Made by a program: the position numbers and the translations under genes. The notes beneath the pieces are model-generated. The model was not told where the DNA came from, did not search any database, and was given only the letters and a program-made list of their open reading frames with translations. Below are positions 25,884 to 34,975 of a stretch of 64,000 nucleotides of DNA, piece by piece (positions within the stretch are counted from its first letter, which is position 1; every line of letters begins with the position of its first letter). The stretch lies in assembly GCF_020150455.1 (NCBI RefSeq), contig NZ_CP083740.1:2976001-3040000 (forward strand), read 5' to 3'. The stretch is from Bremerella sp. TYQ1. GTDB lineage: Bacteria > Planctomycetota > Planctomycetia > Pirellulales > Pirellulaceae.

Positions 25884-28800
25884 ATGGAGAAACTGGAACA
25901 GATTTGGGAAAAGATCAGCCTCTTTTTCGGCGGTCTTTTGAGCGGCTTTGAACGACTGATCACGTCGATGTTCGGTTCGTCGAATGCCCGCTATATCAAG
26001 AAGTTACAGGGTCTCGTTGACGCGATCAACGAACTGGAACCGAAGTACGAAGCCCTTTCGGATGACGAACTGCGCGACCAGACACGGCTCTTTAAACAGC
26101 GACTTGCCTCCGGCGAAACGCTGGACGACATATTAGTTGAAGCGTTTGCCGTCGGCCGCGAGGCCGGCAAACGTTATCTCGGCATGCGGCACTACGACGT
26201 CCAGCTGATCGGTGGGATCGTTCTGCACCGCGGCAACGTCGCCGAAATGGTCACCGGTGAAGGGAAAACGCTGGTCGCCACATTGCCGGCCTACTTGAAC
26301 GCCATCGAAGGCAAAGGGGTCTTCGTCATTACGGTGAACGATTACCTCGCTCGTCGTGACATGGAATGGATGGCGCCGCTGTATCGCGGGCTCGGTTTGA
26401 CGGTAAACGCCATTCAAAACGACATGACGGTCCGCGATCGTCAACAAGCCTACAGCTGCGATATCACCTACGGTACCAACAACGAATTCGGTTTCGATTA
26501 CCTTCGCGATAACATGCGTCCAGCGGCGCGCGGGGACGAGAGATTCCCGAAAGACTATCAACAATCGCAAGGCCGTCTGCATTACGCGATCATCGACGAA
26601 GTCGACAACATTCTGATCGACGAAGCCCGGACCCCGCTGATCATCAGTGGTCCGGCCAACATGAGCAAGGACAAGTATGGCGACGCCGATCGCATCGCGC
26701 GGACGCTGAAGAAAGAACTGCACTTCGTCGTTAACGAAAAAGACCGTACCACCAACCTAACTGAAGAGGGCGTGCGCGAAGCGGAACGCCTGGCCGGGGT
26801 CGAGAGCTTCTATACTTCCGGCAATATGGAATGGCCTCACCTGATCGACAACTCGCTGCGTGCTCATTACTTGTACCAGCTGGATGTCGACTACGTGGTG
26901 GAAGATGGCAAGATCGTGATCATCGATGTTCACACCGGCCGTAAAATGGAAGGCCGACAGTGGAGCGACGGCATGCATCAAGCGGTTGAAGCGAAGGAAG
27001 GGGTCAAGATCAAAGAAGAGACCCAAACGCTGGCCACCATCACACTGCAGAACTTCTTCAAGCTGTTCGACAAGCTGTCCGGCATGACAGGTACCGCCAT
27101 GACCGAGGCGGGCGAACTGTGGAAGATTTACGAGCTGGACGTGATCGCCATTCCGACCAACCGCGAAATGCAGCGAATCACGTACACCGACGTCATCTTC
27201 ATGACCGAGCAGGAAAAGTACGAAGCGGTTGCCGACGAGATCGAACGGACGATCAAGTGGGATGTCGTCATGTTCAAAAACGGCGACGAGATGTGGGGCG
27301 ATATCCTCGAAGAGAAAGAGGACACGATCCAGATCCATCCCAAAGGTCAGAAGCAGCCTACGACGATCGACCGCAGCAAGATCAAAGCGATCCAGTACAA
27401 AGGTCGCCCGGTGTTGGTCGGTACCGTCAGCATCGAAAAGAGCGAACGTCTCTCGCGACTGCTCGACAAACGTGGCATCAAGCACGATCTGCTCAACGCC
27501 AAGCAGCATAAGCGCGAAGCCGACATCGTTGCCCAGGCCGGTCGAATCGGCGCCGTGACCATCGCCACGAACATGGCCGGTCGTGGTACCGACATTATCA
27601 TGGGGGGTAACCCCGAAACGATGGCTTGGGCTCAACTGCAGCACAAGTACCCGACGCGTCTGGAAGTTCCGCAGGAAGAGTGGGACGCTTTGGTCAACGA
27701 GATCGAACAGCGCGAACAAATGAAAGCGATGGGGAAGAAGGTCAAGGAACTTGGCGGCTTGCACGTCATCGGTACCGAGCGGCACGAGTCGCGTCGTATC
27801 GACCTTCAGCTGCGTGGTCGTTGTGGTCGTCAAGGCGACCCTGGTAGTTCGCGGTTCTTCCTCTCTTTGGAAGACGACCTGATGCGGATCTACTTCGGCG
27901 ACTGGGCCAAGAACTTCATCCAACGGATGCCGGCCGCCATGCGACCGCAGCCTGGCGACGCGATCGAAAGCAAGATGATCATGCGTCGTATCGAAGGTGC
28001 TCAGAAGAAGCGCGAAGAACAAAACTTTGAAGCTCGCAAGAACCTGCTCGAATACGACGAAGTGATGGACGAGCAGCGTAAGCGAGTTTACGGCTTCCGC
28101 CAGCAAATCCTGGAAGGGGGCGACAGCCGCGATTTGATCATGGACATGGTCCGCGAGCAGATCGAGTATCACGTCCGCATGTTCCTGGAAAAGGACTTCG
28201 GCTACGAAACATTCGCCAAGTGGGCCGGCAGCGAGCTTTCCTGCGAATTGAACACGCGTGATATTCGCGGGATGGATTACCCTGCCGCGGAGACCTATGC
28301 CAAGGACATGGCCGAGCGTGCCGCCGCGTCGAACATCATGGCTTCGATCGACGAGAATCTGCCTGATAGCGAAGACGAATCGGAATGGAACTGGGGCGCG
28401 ATGGCCCGGTTCGCCAACAGCCAGTGGAAGCTGAACCTGAACGACCGCGACCTGAAAAAAGTCGGCCGCGATCACGTCGATGAACTGCTGATCACCAAGG
28501 CTCGCGAATCGATCGAAAAAGTCGACCTGAGCGAAGGCGAAAAGTTCCTCGACAAAGACTTCGGCCTGGTCACGCTGAACCATTGGTGCAAATACAAGTT
28601 TGGCTTCAATATCGACGTCGAACAGCTTCGCGAAAAGCCTGCCAAAGCCGCCATTGAAATGGTGCACGAAAAGGCCATCGAAGTTTACGACCAGAAAGAA
28701 GCTGAATACCCTGTTCTGACCGGCATGTACAAATTCAGCGATAAGAGCGGCGGACATGCCCGCTTGAATCGCGAAGCTTTGCTGGAATGGGCCGCTAACC

Positions 28801-29591
28801 GCTTTGAAACGCCGCTCAACGCGGAAGAGTTCAAGAGCAAGCAACGGGAAGAGATTCACCAACTGCTGATCCCGCTAAGCGAAAAGCATAAGCGGATTGC
28901 CCTCGACAAGATGAAAGCGGTCCACGAGAAAGTCGAGCAGCTTTACGCCGACAACTCGGAAAGCCAGACCCTGTCGGTCATCAGCGGTGGCAACGGCCAG
29001 ATGGGTTCGCTGAATGCTTGGATTCAGCAGAACATCGAAACCGAGATCCCAGACACAGAACTGGAACAGTTCGACAAAGCTCAGCTTGAGTCGCGTCTGA
29101 TCCGCGAAGTGTACGAGCGTTACCGTCCTGAAATGACACGCATGGAACGCAGCGTTCTGCTGGAACTGATCGACAACGCGTGGAAAGATCACCTGTTGGC
29201 GATGGACCACCTTCGCAGTGCAGTCAGCTTTGTCGGTTACGCTCAAGTCGACTCGAAAGTCGAATACAAGCGTGAAGGCATGCGACTGTTCGATCAAATG
29301 TGGCGAAGCGTCGGCGAACGTGTCACCGACCTGGTCTACAAGATCGAAAACCTGAACGAAGAGTTCGTCAGCTCGACGTGGAAGGAATCGGAAGCCCGTC
29401 ACGAATCGGCCTCCAGCATGGGCGACATGGCTCGCCAGCAGGAAGAGGCGATCAGCAACTCGCAAGGCGAAGTCGAAGTGACCGCACCGATTCGGAACGT
29501 CGGCGAGAAGATCCGCCGCAACGACCCTTGCCCTTGCGGCAGCGGCAAGAAGTACAAAGCCTGCTGCATGAAGCAGGAACAAGCGAAGTAA
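25884..29591 (+). CDS. secA: Preprotein translocase ATPase SecA, enlarged form
   Basis: Motor ATPase of the Sec export pathway, 1235 aa against 901 in E. coli. Walker A GEGKT is near residue 126; DEVDNILIDEARTPLI is the Walker B/DEAD region near 236; NMAGRGTDI and the helical scaffold AWKDHLLAMDHLR are present; the C-terminus has the zinc motif CPCGSGKKYKACC at about 1215-1227. The extra length comes from two insertions. One is ~45 residues at about 460-506 (FKNGDEMWGDILEE to TIDRSKIKAI), which looks like a small SH3/Sm-like barrel. The other is ~240 residues at about 770-1010 within the C-terminal helical region. AGGTGA at 25868-25873 supports the start. It has its own promoter and a long palindrome after it. 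Confidence 0.96.
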   Translation: MEKLEQIWEKISLFFGGLLSGFERLITSMFGSSNARYIKKLQGLVDAINELEPKYEALSDDELRDQTRLFKQRLASGETLDDILVEAFAVGREAGKRYLGMRHYDVQLIGGIVLHRGNVAEMVTGEGKTLVATLPAYLNAIEGKGVFVITVNDYLARRDMEWMAPLYRGLGLTVNAIQNDMTVRDRQQAYSCDITYGTNNEFGFDYLRDNMRPAARGDERFPKDYQQSQGRLHYAIIDEVDNILIDEARTPLIISGPANMSKDKYGDADRIARTLKKELHFVVNEKDRTTNLTEEGVREAERLAGVESFYTSGNMEWPHLIDNSLRAHYLYQLDVDYVVEDGKIVIIDVHTGRKMEGRQWSDGMHQAVEAKEGVKIKEETQTLATITLQNFFKLFDKLSGMTGTAMTEAGELWKIYELDVIAIPTNREMQRITYTDVIFMTEQEKYEAVADEIERTIKWDVVMFKNGDEMWGDILEEKEDTIQIHPKGQKQPTTIDRSKIKAIQYKGRPVLVGTVSIEKSERLSRLLDKRGIKHDLLNAKQHKREADIVAQAGRIGAVTIATNMAGRGTDIIMGGNPETMAWAQLQHKYPTRLEVPQEEWDALVNEIEQREQMKAMGKKVKELGGLHVIGTERHESRRIDLQLRGRCGRQGDPGSSRFFLSLEDDLMRIYFGDWAKNFIQRMPAAMRPQPGDAIESKMIMRRIEGAQKKREEQNFEARKNLLEYDEVMDEQRKRVYGFRQQILEGGDSRDLIMDMVREQIEYHVRMFLEKDFGYETFAKWAGSELSCELNTRDIRGMDYPAAETYAKDMAERAAASNIMASIDENLPDSEDESEWNWGAMARFANSQWKLNLNDRDLKKVGRDHVDELLITKARESIEKVDLSEGEKFLDKDFGLVTLNHWCKYKFGFNIDVEQLREKPAKAAIEMVHEKAIEVYDQKEAEYPVLTGMYKFSDKSGGHARLNREALLEWAANRFETPLNAEEFKSKQREEIHQLLIPLSEKHKRIALDKMKAVHEKVEQLYADNSESQTLSVISGGNGQMGSLNAWIQQNIETEIPDTELEQFDKAQLESRLIREVYERYRPEMTRMERSVLLELIDNAWKDHLLAMDHLRSAVSFVGYAQVDSKVEYKREGMRLFDQMWRSVGERVTDLVYKIENLNEEFVSSTWKESEARHESASSMGDMARQQEEAISNSQGEVEVTAPIRNVGEKIRRNDPCPCGSGKKYKACCMKQEQAK

Positions 29592-29615
29592 GCACTTTCA
29601 CGTGGGCATACAAAA

Positions 29616-29688
29616 CGTAGGGCCCGCGTGTCGCGGGCCATGAAGCTACGACTTTAATCATCGACCCGCGACGCGCGGGCCCTACGCA
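29616..29688. repeat. Long imperfect palindrome downstream of secA
   Basis: CGTAGGGCCCGCGTGTCGCG (from 29616) pairs with CGCGACGCGCGGGCCCTACG (ending 29687), with one or two mismatches, around a ~30 base loop. There is no T-run, so it is not a classical terminator although it may protect or end the secA mRNA. Confidence 0.7.
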
Positions 29689-29740
29689 TTCGTTACGCAA
29701 GACGATTAGTTACGGCACCTGCATTCACGGGACGGATCCC

Positions 29741-31054
29741 ATGCTCACCTGGCTACTCAATTTCGTCTACCTTGGATTGATCGCGGTCCTGTCTCCCTTT
29801 CTGCTCTGGGCCGCCGCTTTCAAAGGGAAATACCGCGCAGGGTTCGCTGCCAAGTTCTTTGGCGTAGTACCAAGCCGTCCGGAAAACAGCACGCAGCATT
29901 TCTGGCTGCACGCAGTGAGCGTGGGCGAAGTCAACTTGCTCGCTCCCCTGCTGAAAGAACTGCAGCAGACTTACCCTGATGCAACGTTTCATATCACCAC
30001 CACCACGAAGGCTGGGCACGATCTGGCGATCACCAAGTATGCCGAACATACGGTCAGCTACGCGCCGCTCGATTTCTCTTGGGCGGTGAAACGTGCGTAT
30101 CGCCGTATCCAACCCGAGGCGGTCTTGCTGGCCGAACTGGAACTGTGGCCCAACCTGATCCGCTTCGCCGATCCGCATGGCGCTAAGATCGCCGTTGTGA
30201 ATGGCCGCCTGAGCGAAAAGAGCCACCGCGGTTATCGCCGGATTCGCTTCCTCGTCGGCTCGCTGCTGAAAAAGCTCGACTGGATCGGAGCGCAGGACGA
30301 AGCGTACGCCGCACGGTTTCGCGACTTGGGGGCGCATGCCGAGCGTGTCACGGTGACCGGTTCGATCAAGTTCGACGGCATCACGCCTGACCGAGCCAAT
30401 CCCCAAACAATCGCGTTTCGCCAACTGGCAGGGCTGCGTCCGGAAGATATCGTCTGGCTCGCCGGCAGTACGCAAAATGGCGAAGAGCCGATCATTCTCG
30501 ACGCGTTTCAACTCGCCCAACAGCAAGTCCCGAACTTGAAATTACTGCTCGTGCCGCGGCACCCCCATCGCTTCGACGAAGTGGCACAGTGGCTTCAATC
30601 GCAGAACATCTCGTTCCTTCGCCGCAGCCAACTTGCGGAACCAGCCGCATGTGAAAACGACGTCTTGCTGGTCGACAGTGTCGGCGAACTTTCGGCCTGG
30701 TGGGGAACCGCGGAAATCGCTTTCGTGGGGGGCAGCCTCGGCAATCGGGGTGGGCAAAACATGATTGAACCGGCCGCCTACGGCTCGGCGGTCGCCGTGG
30801 GCCCGAACACGTGGAACTTCAAAGATGTCGTCGAAAAGCTTCGTTCCGCCGAGGCGTTGACGGTCGTTCATGACGCCGACAGCCTGGCCGATTTCGTCGT
30901 AAAAGCCGCTCTCGACTCGAGTTGGCGTGCCAACCAGGGGCATCGCGCAAGAGACACGGTACTCGCTCAGCAAGGAGCGACCGCGCGTACGATCGCCGGC
31001 CTCAAGCCGCTGCTCGATCCGCCACGGATCGTCAAGTTCCGTTCGGCCGCCTAA
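29741..31054 (+). CDS. waaA: 3-deoxy-D-manno-octulosonic acid (Kdo) transferase
   Basis: Inner-membrane-associated GT-B glycosyltransferase (437 aa, normal for the family) that transfers Kdo from CMP-Kdo to the lipid A precursor. An N-terminal membrane helix is followed by LHAVSVGEVN, with the catalytic Glu of the family, and by AELELWPNLI, VNGRLSEKS and the C-terminal donor-site FVGGSLGNRGGQNMIEPAAYG. All are hallmark WaaA motifs. It shows that the organism makes a Kdo-lipid A type outer membrane. Neighbours are unrelated; an R3 element lies after it. Confidence 0.93.
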   Translation: MLTWLLNFVYLGLIAVLSPFLLWAAAFKGKYRAGFAAKFFGVVPSRPENSTQHFWLHAVSVGEVNLLAPLLKELQQTYPDATFHITTTTKAGHDLAITKYAEHTVSYAPLDFSWAVKRAYRRIQPEAVLLAELELWPNLIRFADPHGAKIAVVNGRLSEKSHRGYRRIRFLVGSLLKKLDWIGAQDEAYAARFRDLGAHAERVTVTGSIKFDGITPDRANPQTIAFRQLAGLRPEDIVWLAGSTQNGEEPIILDAFQLAQQQVPNLKLLLVPRHPHRFDEVAQWLQSQNISFLRRSQLAEPAACENDVLLVDSVGELSAWWGTAEIAFVGGSLGNRGGQNMIEPAAYGSAVAVGPNTWNFKDVVEKLRSAEALTVVHDADSLADFVVKAALDSSWRANQGHRARDTVLAQQGATARTIAGLKPLLDPPRIVKFRSAA

Positions 31055-31106
31055 CCCGAGTGCCAGACGACAGTTAATTGGTTGACGAGATCTTTCGATG
31101 ACTCCC

Positions 31107-31144
31107 TGGGTGCCATGTTCTCGTCTTCGTGAGCATGTCTTGGG
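31107..31144. repeat. Dispersed repeat R3 copy
   Basis: CTGGGTGCCATGTTCTCGTC followed by TTCGTGAGCATGTCTTGG; same unit as 25404-25434, diverged in the centre. Confidence 0.6.
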
Positions 31145-31265
31145 AAAACGCATTCCTACTAAGGTCCATCTGGCCGCTTCGGACTGTAACCGTTCCCCTT
31201 TCTCGAATCTGATCCCGCACGGCGGGAATTCGGTGTAACAAGTCGTTTTAGGCCGAATTACCCGG

Positions 31266-31295
31266 TTGTTACGTTTCTTTAATTATCTCTATAAT
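31266..31295 (+). promoter_or_regulatory. metK promoter
   Basis: TTGTTA (31266-31271) and TATAAT (31290-31295), 18-base spacer. It excludes a start codon at 31294 and supports GTG at 31387. Confidence 0.65.
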
Positions 31296-31386
31296 GCGGC
31301 ATTCGCCTATGGACTGGGGCCATGTGTTGGCGTGTCCATTCCTCCCCGCGCACCAGCGCAGCATAGTATCTCAGGAGAATCTATCG

Positions 31387-32562
31387 GTGGCTTCCGGAAA
31401 GTATTTGTTCACTAGCGAATCGGTCAGCATGGGTCACCCCGACAAGATGGCCGACCAAATCTCCGACGGCATCTTGGACGCTCTGCTCGCTCAAGACCCA
31501 AACAGCCGCGTGGCCTGCGAAACCATGGTCACCACCGGTGTTGCCATCGTCGCCGGTGAAATCACGACCCAGGCTCGTATCGACTATCAAGACGTCATCC
31601 GCCAGGTAATCCGCGACATCGGTTACACCAGCGACGACATGGGCTTCAATGCCGACACGTGTGCCGTCATGGTAACGCTTGATCGCCAAAGCCCCGACAT
31701 CGCCCAGGGCGTTAACGACGACTCGGCCAAGGGCAAAGAAATCGGCGCCGGCGACCAAGGCCTGATGTTCGGTTACGCTTGTAACCACACGCCTGAACTG
31801 ATGCCACTGCCGGTTGCTCTTTCGCACCGTATCCTCAATCGCCTGACCGAAGCTCGTCAGAACGGCGAAGTCGATTGGCTGCGACCTGACAGCAAGAGCC
31901 AAGTCACCGTCGAGTTCGATGGCGATCGCCCTGTCGGCATCCACACCGTGGTCGTTTCGACTCAGCACGCCGACGGCATCGACAACGAAACGATCCGCAA
32001 CTTCGTCATCGACAAAGTCATCAAGCCGGTTCTGCCGGAAGAGTTCCTCGATAACGACATCATCTTCCACATCAACCCAACCGGCAAGTTTGTCGTGGGT
32101 GGCCCAATGGGCGACTGTGGTTTGACTGGTCGTAAGATCATCGTCGACACCTACGGTGGTTGGGGTCGTCACGGTGGTGGTGCATTCAGTGGCAAGGACT
32201 CGACCAAAGTCGACCGCAGTGCCGCCTACATGGGCCGCTACGTTGCCAAGAACATTGTTGCTGCCGGCCTGGCCGATCGCTGCGAAGTTCAGCTTGCTTA
32301 CGCCATCGGCGTGACCGATCCGGTTTCGGTTCATATCGATACCTTCGGCACCGGCAAAGTCGACGACGAAAAGATCGCCGACATCGTCAAGGAAACATTC
32401 CCCTTGAGCCCCGGTGGCATCATCGACTACTTGAACCTGCGTCGTCCAATCTTCCGGGCAACCGCCGCAGGTGGTCACTTCGGTCGCGACGAATTCCCTT
32501 GGGAAGCAACCGACAAAGCCGAAGAACTCGCCAAGCAAGCTGGCGTGACCGTCTCGGCCTAA
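31387..32562 (+). CDS. metK: S-adenosylmethionine synthetase
   Basis: Cytoplasmic enzyme (391 aa, family norm ~384) making S-adenosylmethionine from methionine and ATP. Motifs: [19 protein letters not shown] (ATP-binding His and Lys region near the start), [12 protein letters not shown], and [19 protein letters not shown], the glycine-rich P-loop. The start is GTG at 31387, with AGGAGAA ten bases upstream. The longer open frame beginning at 31294 overlaps the -10 box and adds a non-family N-terminus. Single-gene transcript with its own promoter and terminator. An antisense open frame of 415 codons is a shadow. Confidence 0.96.
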   Translation: MASGKYLFTSESVSMGHPDKMADQISDGILDALLAQDPNSRVACETMVTTGVAIVAGEITTQARIDYQDVIRQVIRDIGYTSDDMGFNADTCAVMVTLDRQSPDIAQGVNDDSAKGKEIGAGDQGLMFGYACNHTPELMPLPVALSHRILNRLTEARQNGEVDWLRPDSKSQVTVEFDGDRPVGIHTVVVSTQHADGIDNETIRNFVIDKVIKPVLPEEFLDNDIIFHINPTGKFVVGGPMGDCGLTGRKIIVDTYGGWGRHGGGAFSGKDSTKVDRSAAYMGRYVAKNIVAAGLADRCEVQLAYAIGVTDPVSVHIDTFGTGKVDDEKIADIVKETFPLSPGGIIDYLNLRRPIFRATAAGGHFGRDEFPWEATDKAEELAKQAGVTVSA

Positions 32563-32615
32563 GCGGCTGAGCACTGGAGATGCTCTGAAAAGCAGATCCG
32601 CATTGCGAGAATTTT

Positions 32616-32653
32616 GGGTTCCTGTCACACTTCGCGACAGGAACCCTTTTTTT
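32616..32653 (+). terminator. Rho-independent terminator after metK
   Basis: Perfect 11-bp stem GGGTTCCTGTC (32616-32626) with GACAGGAACCC (32636-32646), then T7. Confidence 0.92.
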
Positions 32654-32679
32654 GCGCCTCGCTGCAGGATTGTGCTGGC

Positions 32680-33591
32680 ATGGATCGCCGTAGCCCCACC
32701 GTTTCGCCCGAAATTCGTGGCATTTGCCTTTCGATTGCCGCCATGGGAACGGCTCTGCTAGCGACCGCTGCGATAACCGCTTGCGGCATTCGCTTGGCAC
32801 TGGGCGATGACGCCTACTTGTCGGCCGGACCGGCTCTGTGCATCACCCTGCTGACCGCCGCATGGTGTGCATCGATTCGCGCGGCTTGGCTTGTCGCTTC
32901 TCCCCAGGAGCTGAGCCCCAAACTGCACGGCGTGATTGCTGCCGCTCCTCTGCTTTCGGCGCTGCTGATCGCACGCGTCGTAACTTTCGCTCCGCTGACG
33001 GAATTCGCCACGTCGCTGCTTTGGTTCGCGACGTTTGCCCAGGAAGCAATTACACTGTCGCTGTTTGTCTCGACACTATTCGGCGAGCAACTTCGCACGT
33101 TGGCAGCCGACTGGAAAGCCACTCCGCACCTGGCCGCCGCTACCGAACCAGCAACGCAAGAGCCTGCCCCCGAAAAGATGGTTCCGCTGCCGATCCACGA
33201 CGCCCCCCTTCACGATTCGCCGGCACTTGCTGAAGAAACGCTAGAAGAAGAGTGCTTGGACTTGCCGCCCAATGTCACGCAGCAGTTGACGCGTGCGATC
33301 GAGTCTGGACAGGAACAAGTGCACGGCTTAGTCCGGGCCAAGTTCACCTCCGGACAGCGGCATGTCTACTTGCACGTTGGCTTCTGCCCTCCTCTGCCGA
33401 GTGTGCCGCACGTGGAACTGCATCAACTGGAAGGCCCGGAAGTCCAGATCAAACCAGGCCAAATTCTCACCAGCGGCGTTCGCTTCGACCTCAAGCTTCG
33501 CGAAGCCCCAACGGTCGACGCACTGCCGGTGTTCGAATTTATCGCCAGCGCGCCTACGTCCGAACAAGACAATCTTCGCGAAGCCTGCTAA
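32680..33591 (+). CDS. Membrane protein of unknown function with cytoplasmic C-terminal domain
   Basis: Protein of 303 aa. About four hydrophobic helices occupy residues 12-130 (GICLSIAAMGTALLATAAITA, ALCITLLTAAWCASI, VIAAAPLLSALLIA, SLLWFATFAQEAITLSLFV). A Pro/Glu-rich linker (about 145-190) leads to a soluble domain of ~100 residues rich in beta-strands (QRHVYLHVGFCPPLP, VELHQLEGPEVQI). No catalytic motif. ATG at 32680 is chosen because the upstream part of the open frame overlaps the metK terminator. Not recognised outside planctomycete-type genomes. Confidence 0.7.
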   Translation: MDRRSPTVSPEIRGICLSIAAMGTALLATAAITACGIRLALGDDAYLSAGPALCITLLTAAWCASIRAAWLVASPQELSPKLHGVIAAAPLLSALLIARVVTFAPLTEFATSLLWFATFAQEAITLSLFVSTLFGEQLRTLAADWKATPHLAAATEPATQEPAPEKMVPLPIHDAPLHDSPALAEETLEEECLDLPPNVTQQLTRAIESGQEQVHGLVRAKFTSGQRHVYLHVGFCPPLPSVPHVELHQLEGPEVQIKPGQILTSGVRFDLKLREAPTVDALPVFEFIASAPTSEQDNLREAC

Positions 33592-33691
33592 CGCCTGGTT
33601 CGGCAGCATGGATACTATGCTCTTGTCATTGCGAGCATGGCTTCAATTCAGCATGTGAACCAAGAGAATGGCGTGTTCCTCGATGGACGAA

Positions 33692-34168
33692 CTACCATAG
33701 CTCGACCACCATTCGCTCGATGCCAATCGCGACACAGACGATCACGCCCAGCACAAGTGGCAGCAATGGCCAGGGGTTTTGGACCACGTAATACAAGTAG
33801 CTTGCGCCGGCCACTTGAATCAGCCCCACCCACATTCCCAATGTGCTTCCCCATCGTGCTCGCTTGCGAAGTCCATGCCCGGCCAGGCAAAGCAACCATC
33901 CAAAGCCGAACACCATCCAATAGACCAGGCGTACGTTGTCGAGATGCACCCGATCGATTTTGCCTTCCGTGAGCGCGACCAAATAGTTTTCGATCACCCA
34001 CAGCATGAGAAGCGTGCCGACAATTTGAAACGCGCCGATTCCCAAACTGATCAGCCCCGCGCCGGAGCAGTCGGTTTGGGTTGCTGATTTTTCATACCGA
34101 ACCAACTCTGCTGGGACCAGATCTAAGTTCGTGGAAGCGTCTTTCGTTGGGCGAGTCGGATCTTTCAC
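33692..34168 (-). CDS. Small membrane protein of unknown function
   Basis: Protein of 158 aa with a polar N-terminal tail (1-33) and four hydrophobic helices (SGAGLISLGIGAFQIVGTLL, VYWMVFGFGWLLCLAGHGL, TLGMWVGLIQVAGASYLYYVV, LLPLVLGVIVCVAIGI). No known motif. It is the second gene of a minus-strand pair, 28 bases after a similar-sized membrane protein gene, and converges with the preceding gene. Confidence 0.68.
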   Translation of the reverse strand: MKDPTRPTKDASTNLDLVPAELVRYEKSATQTDCSGAGLISLGIGAFQIVGTLLMLWVIENYLVALTEGKIDRVHLDNVRLVYWMVFGFGWLLCLAGHGLRKRARWGSTLGMWVGLIQVAGASYLYYVVQNPWPLLPLVLGVIVCVAIGIERMVVELW

Positions 34169-34196
34169 GCAGGATTTCCTGTAGCGAAGTCATCCA

Positions 34197-34724
34197 CTAC
34201 TTAAACAGCTGGGCCGCATCGTCTTTCAATAACACCACCAGCGTGAAGACCGTGTACCCACCGTAGAAAACGCCGATGGGATTCAGCGAAATTAACCAGA
34301 ACAGGGCGATCAGCCCCGAGATGGCGGAAACGACAAACGTCAGGATGCGGCCCCAGTTTTCATGGCTTTGCACCCCGTAGCCAGCCAGGATCACCGGCAA
34401 CCCAAGCAGCGCGATGACAATTCCCACCACGATGACCACACCCGAGGCAACGCTCACGACGGCTCCTTGCGGTTGCATCTGCTGATCTTCGGCGATTGCG
34501 GATGCGATCATGGCAATAAGGCCCCCTCCGAATATCGCAACACATCCACCGCACGCGACATGAAAAGCTCCGAAGATATAGTTGATGATCGCCACGGCAA
34601 GGATCAGCCCGCCGGCGGAACTATCTTCACCTCGATTGGGCCGCCGCTTAGCAGGCCCGGCCGATTGGGGAGATCGAAACGGATCGTCTTCAAAATCAGA
34701 CACGCAAACTGCCTTTTCAAACAT
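34197..34724 (-). CDS. Small membrane protein, relative of the 15886-16776 pair
   Basis: Protein of 175 aa. A Ser/Pro/Arg-rich tail (1-38) precedes about four hydrophobic helices. The C-terminus YGGYTVFTLVVLLKDDAAQLF matches the GGFTLVVLFRPSVIQRF end of the protein at 16327-16776 and its neighbour, so the three look like one small family. Function unknown. ATG at 34724 is chosen over 34751 for spacing and the usual short polar tail; not certain. Followed by another membrane protein gene on the same strand. Confidence 0.65.
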   Translation of the reverse strand: MFEKAVCVSDFEDDPFRSPQSAGPAKRRPNRGEDSSAGGLILAVAIINYIFGAFHVACGGCVAIFGGGLIAMIASAIAEDQQMQPQGAVVSVASGVVIVVGIVIALLGLPVILAGYGVQSHENWGRILTFVVSAISGLIALFWLISLNPIGVFYGGYTVFTLVVLLKDDAAQLFK

Positions 34725-34975
34725 CGTTGCGATGCGGTCGCCAAGTGTCACCGATGGTGGGCGATTCTATCAGGTTGTTCGTCTGGCAACCACTTTTCTC
34801 AAATCACCACGACACCGTGGGGAATTTTCTAAGAAGTTTTCCGAGAACTTTCGCGATGGCGCGTGTTTCGGCGTGCGCAATGCTTTAGCTGGCTTGTAAG
34901 TCTTAGCACGTTTTCAATAATGACGTGCAACCCTATTACGCGTGCACACAGCCTAACGTGAAACCGGAGAGCAAC

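Larger units (their letters stand above)
31055..31386. other. Intergenic region with R3 copy and metK promoter
   Basis: About 330 bases. An R3 element lies at 31107-31144 and the metK promoter at 31266-31295. The leader from about 31302 to the GTG start is ~85 bases, too short for a SAM riboswitch with expression platform; none was recognised. Confidence 0.55.

Noticed and set aside
26757..28862. 701-codon open frame antisense to secA
   Set aside because: Shadow frame: GC-biased codons of secA remove stops on the other strand; no domain or start signal.
31196..31386. SAM riboswitch before metK
   Set aside because: The leader after the promoter is only ~85 bases and no SAM aptamer pattern was found.
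31381..32628. 415-codon open frame antisense to metK
   Set aside because: metK on the plus strand is certain; the antisense protein has no recognisable family.
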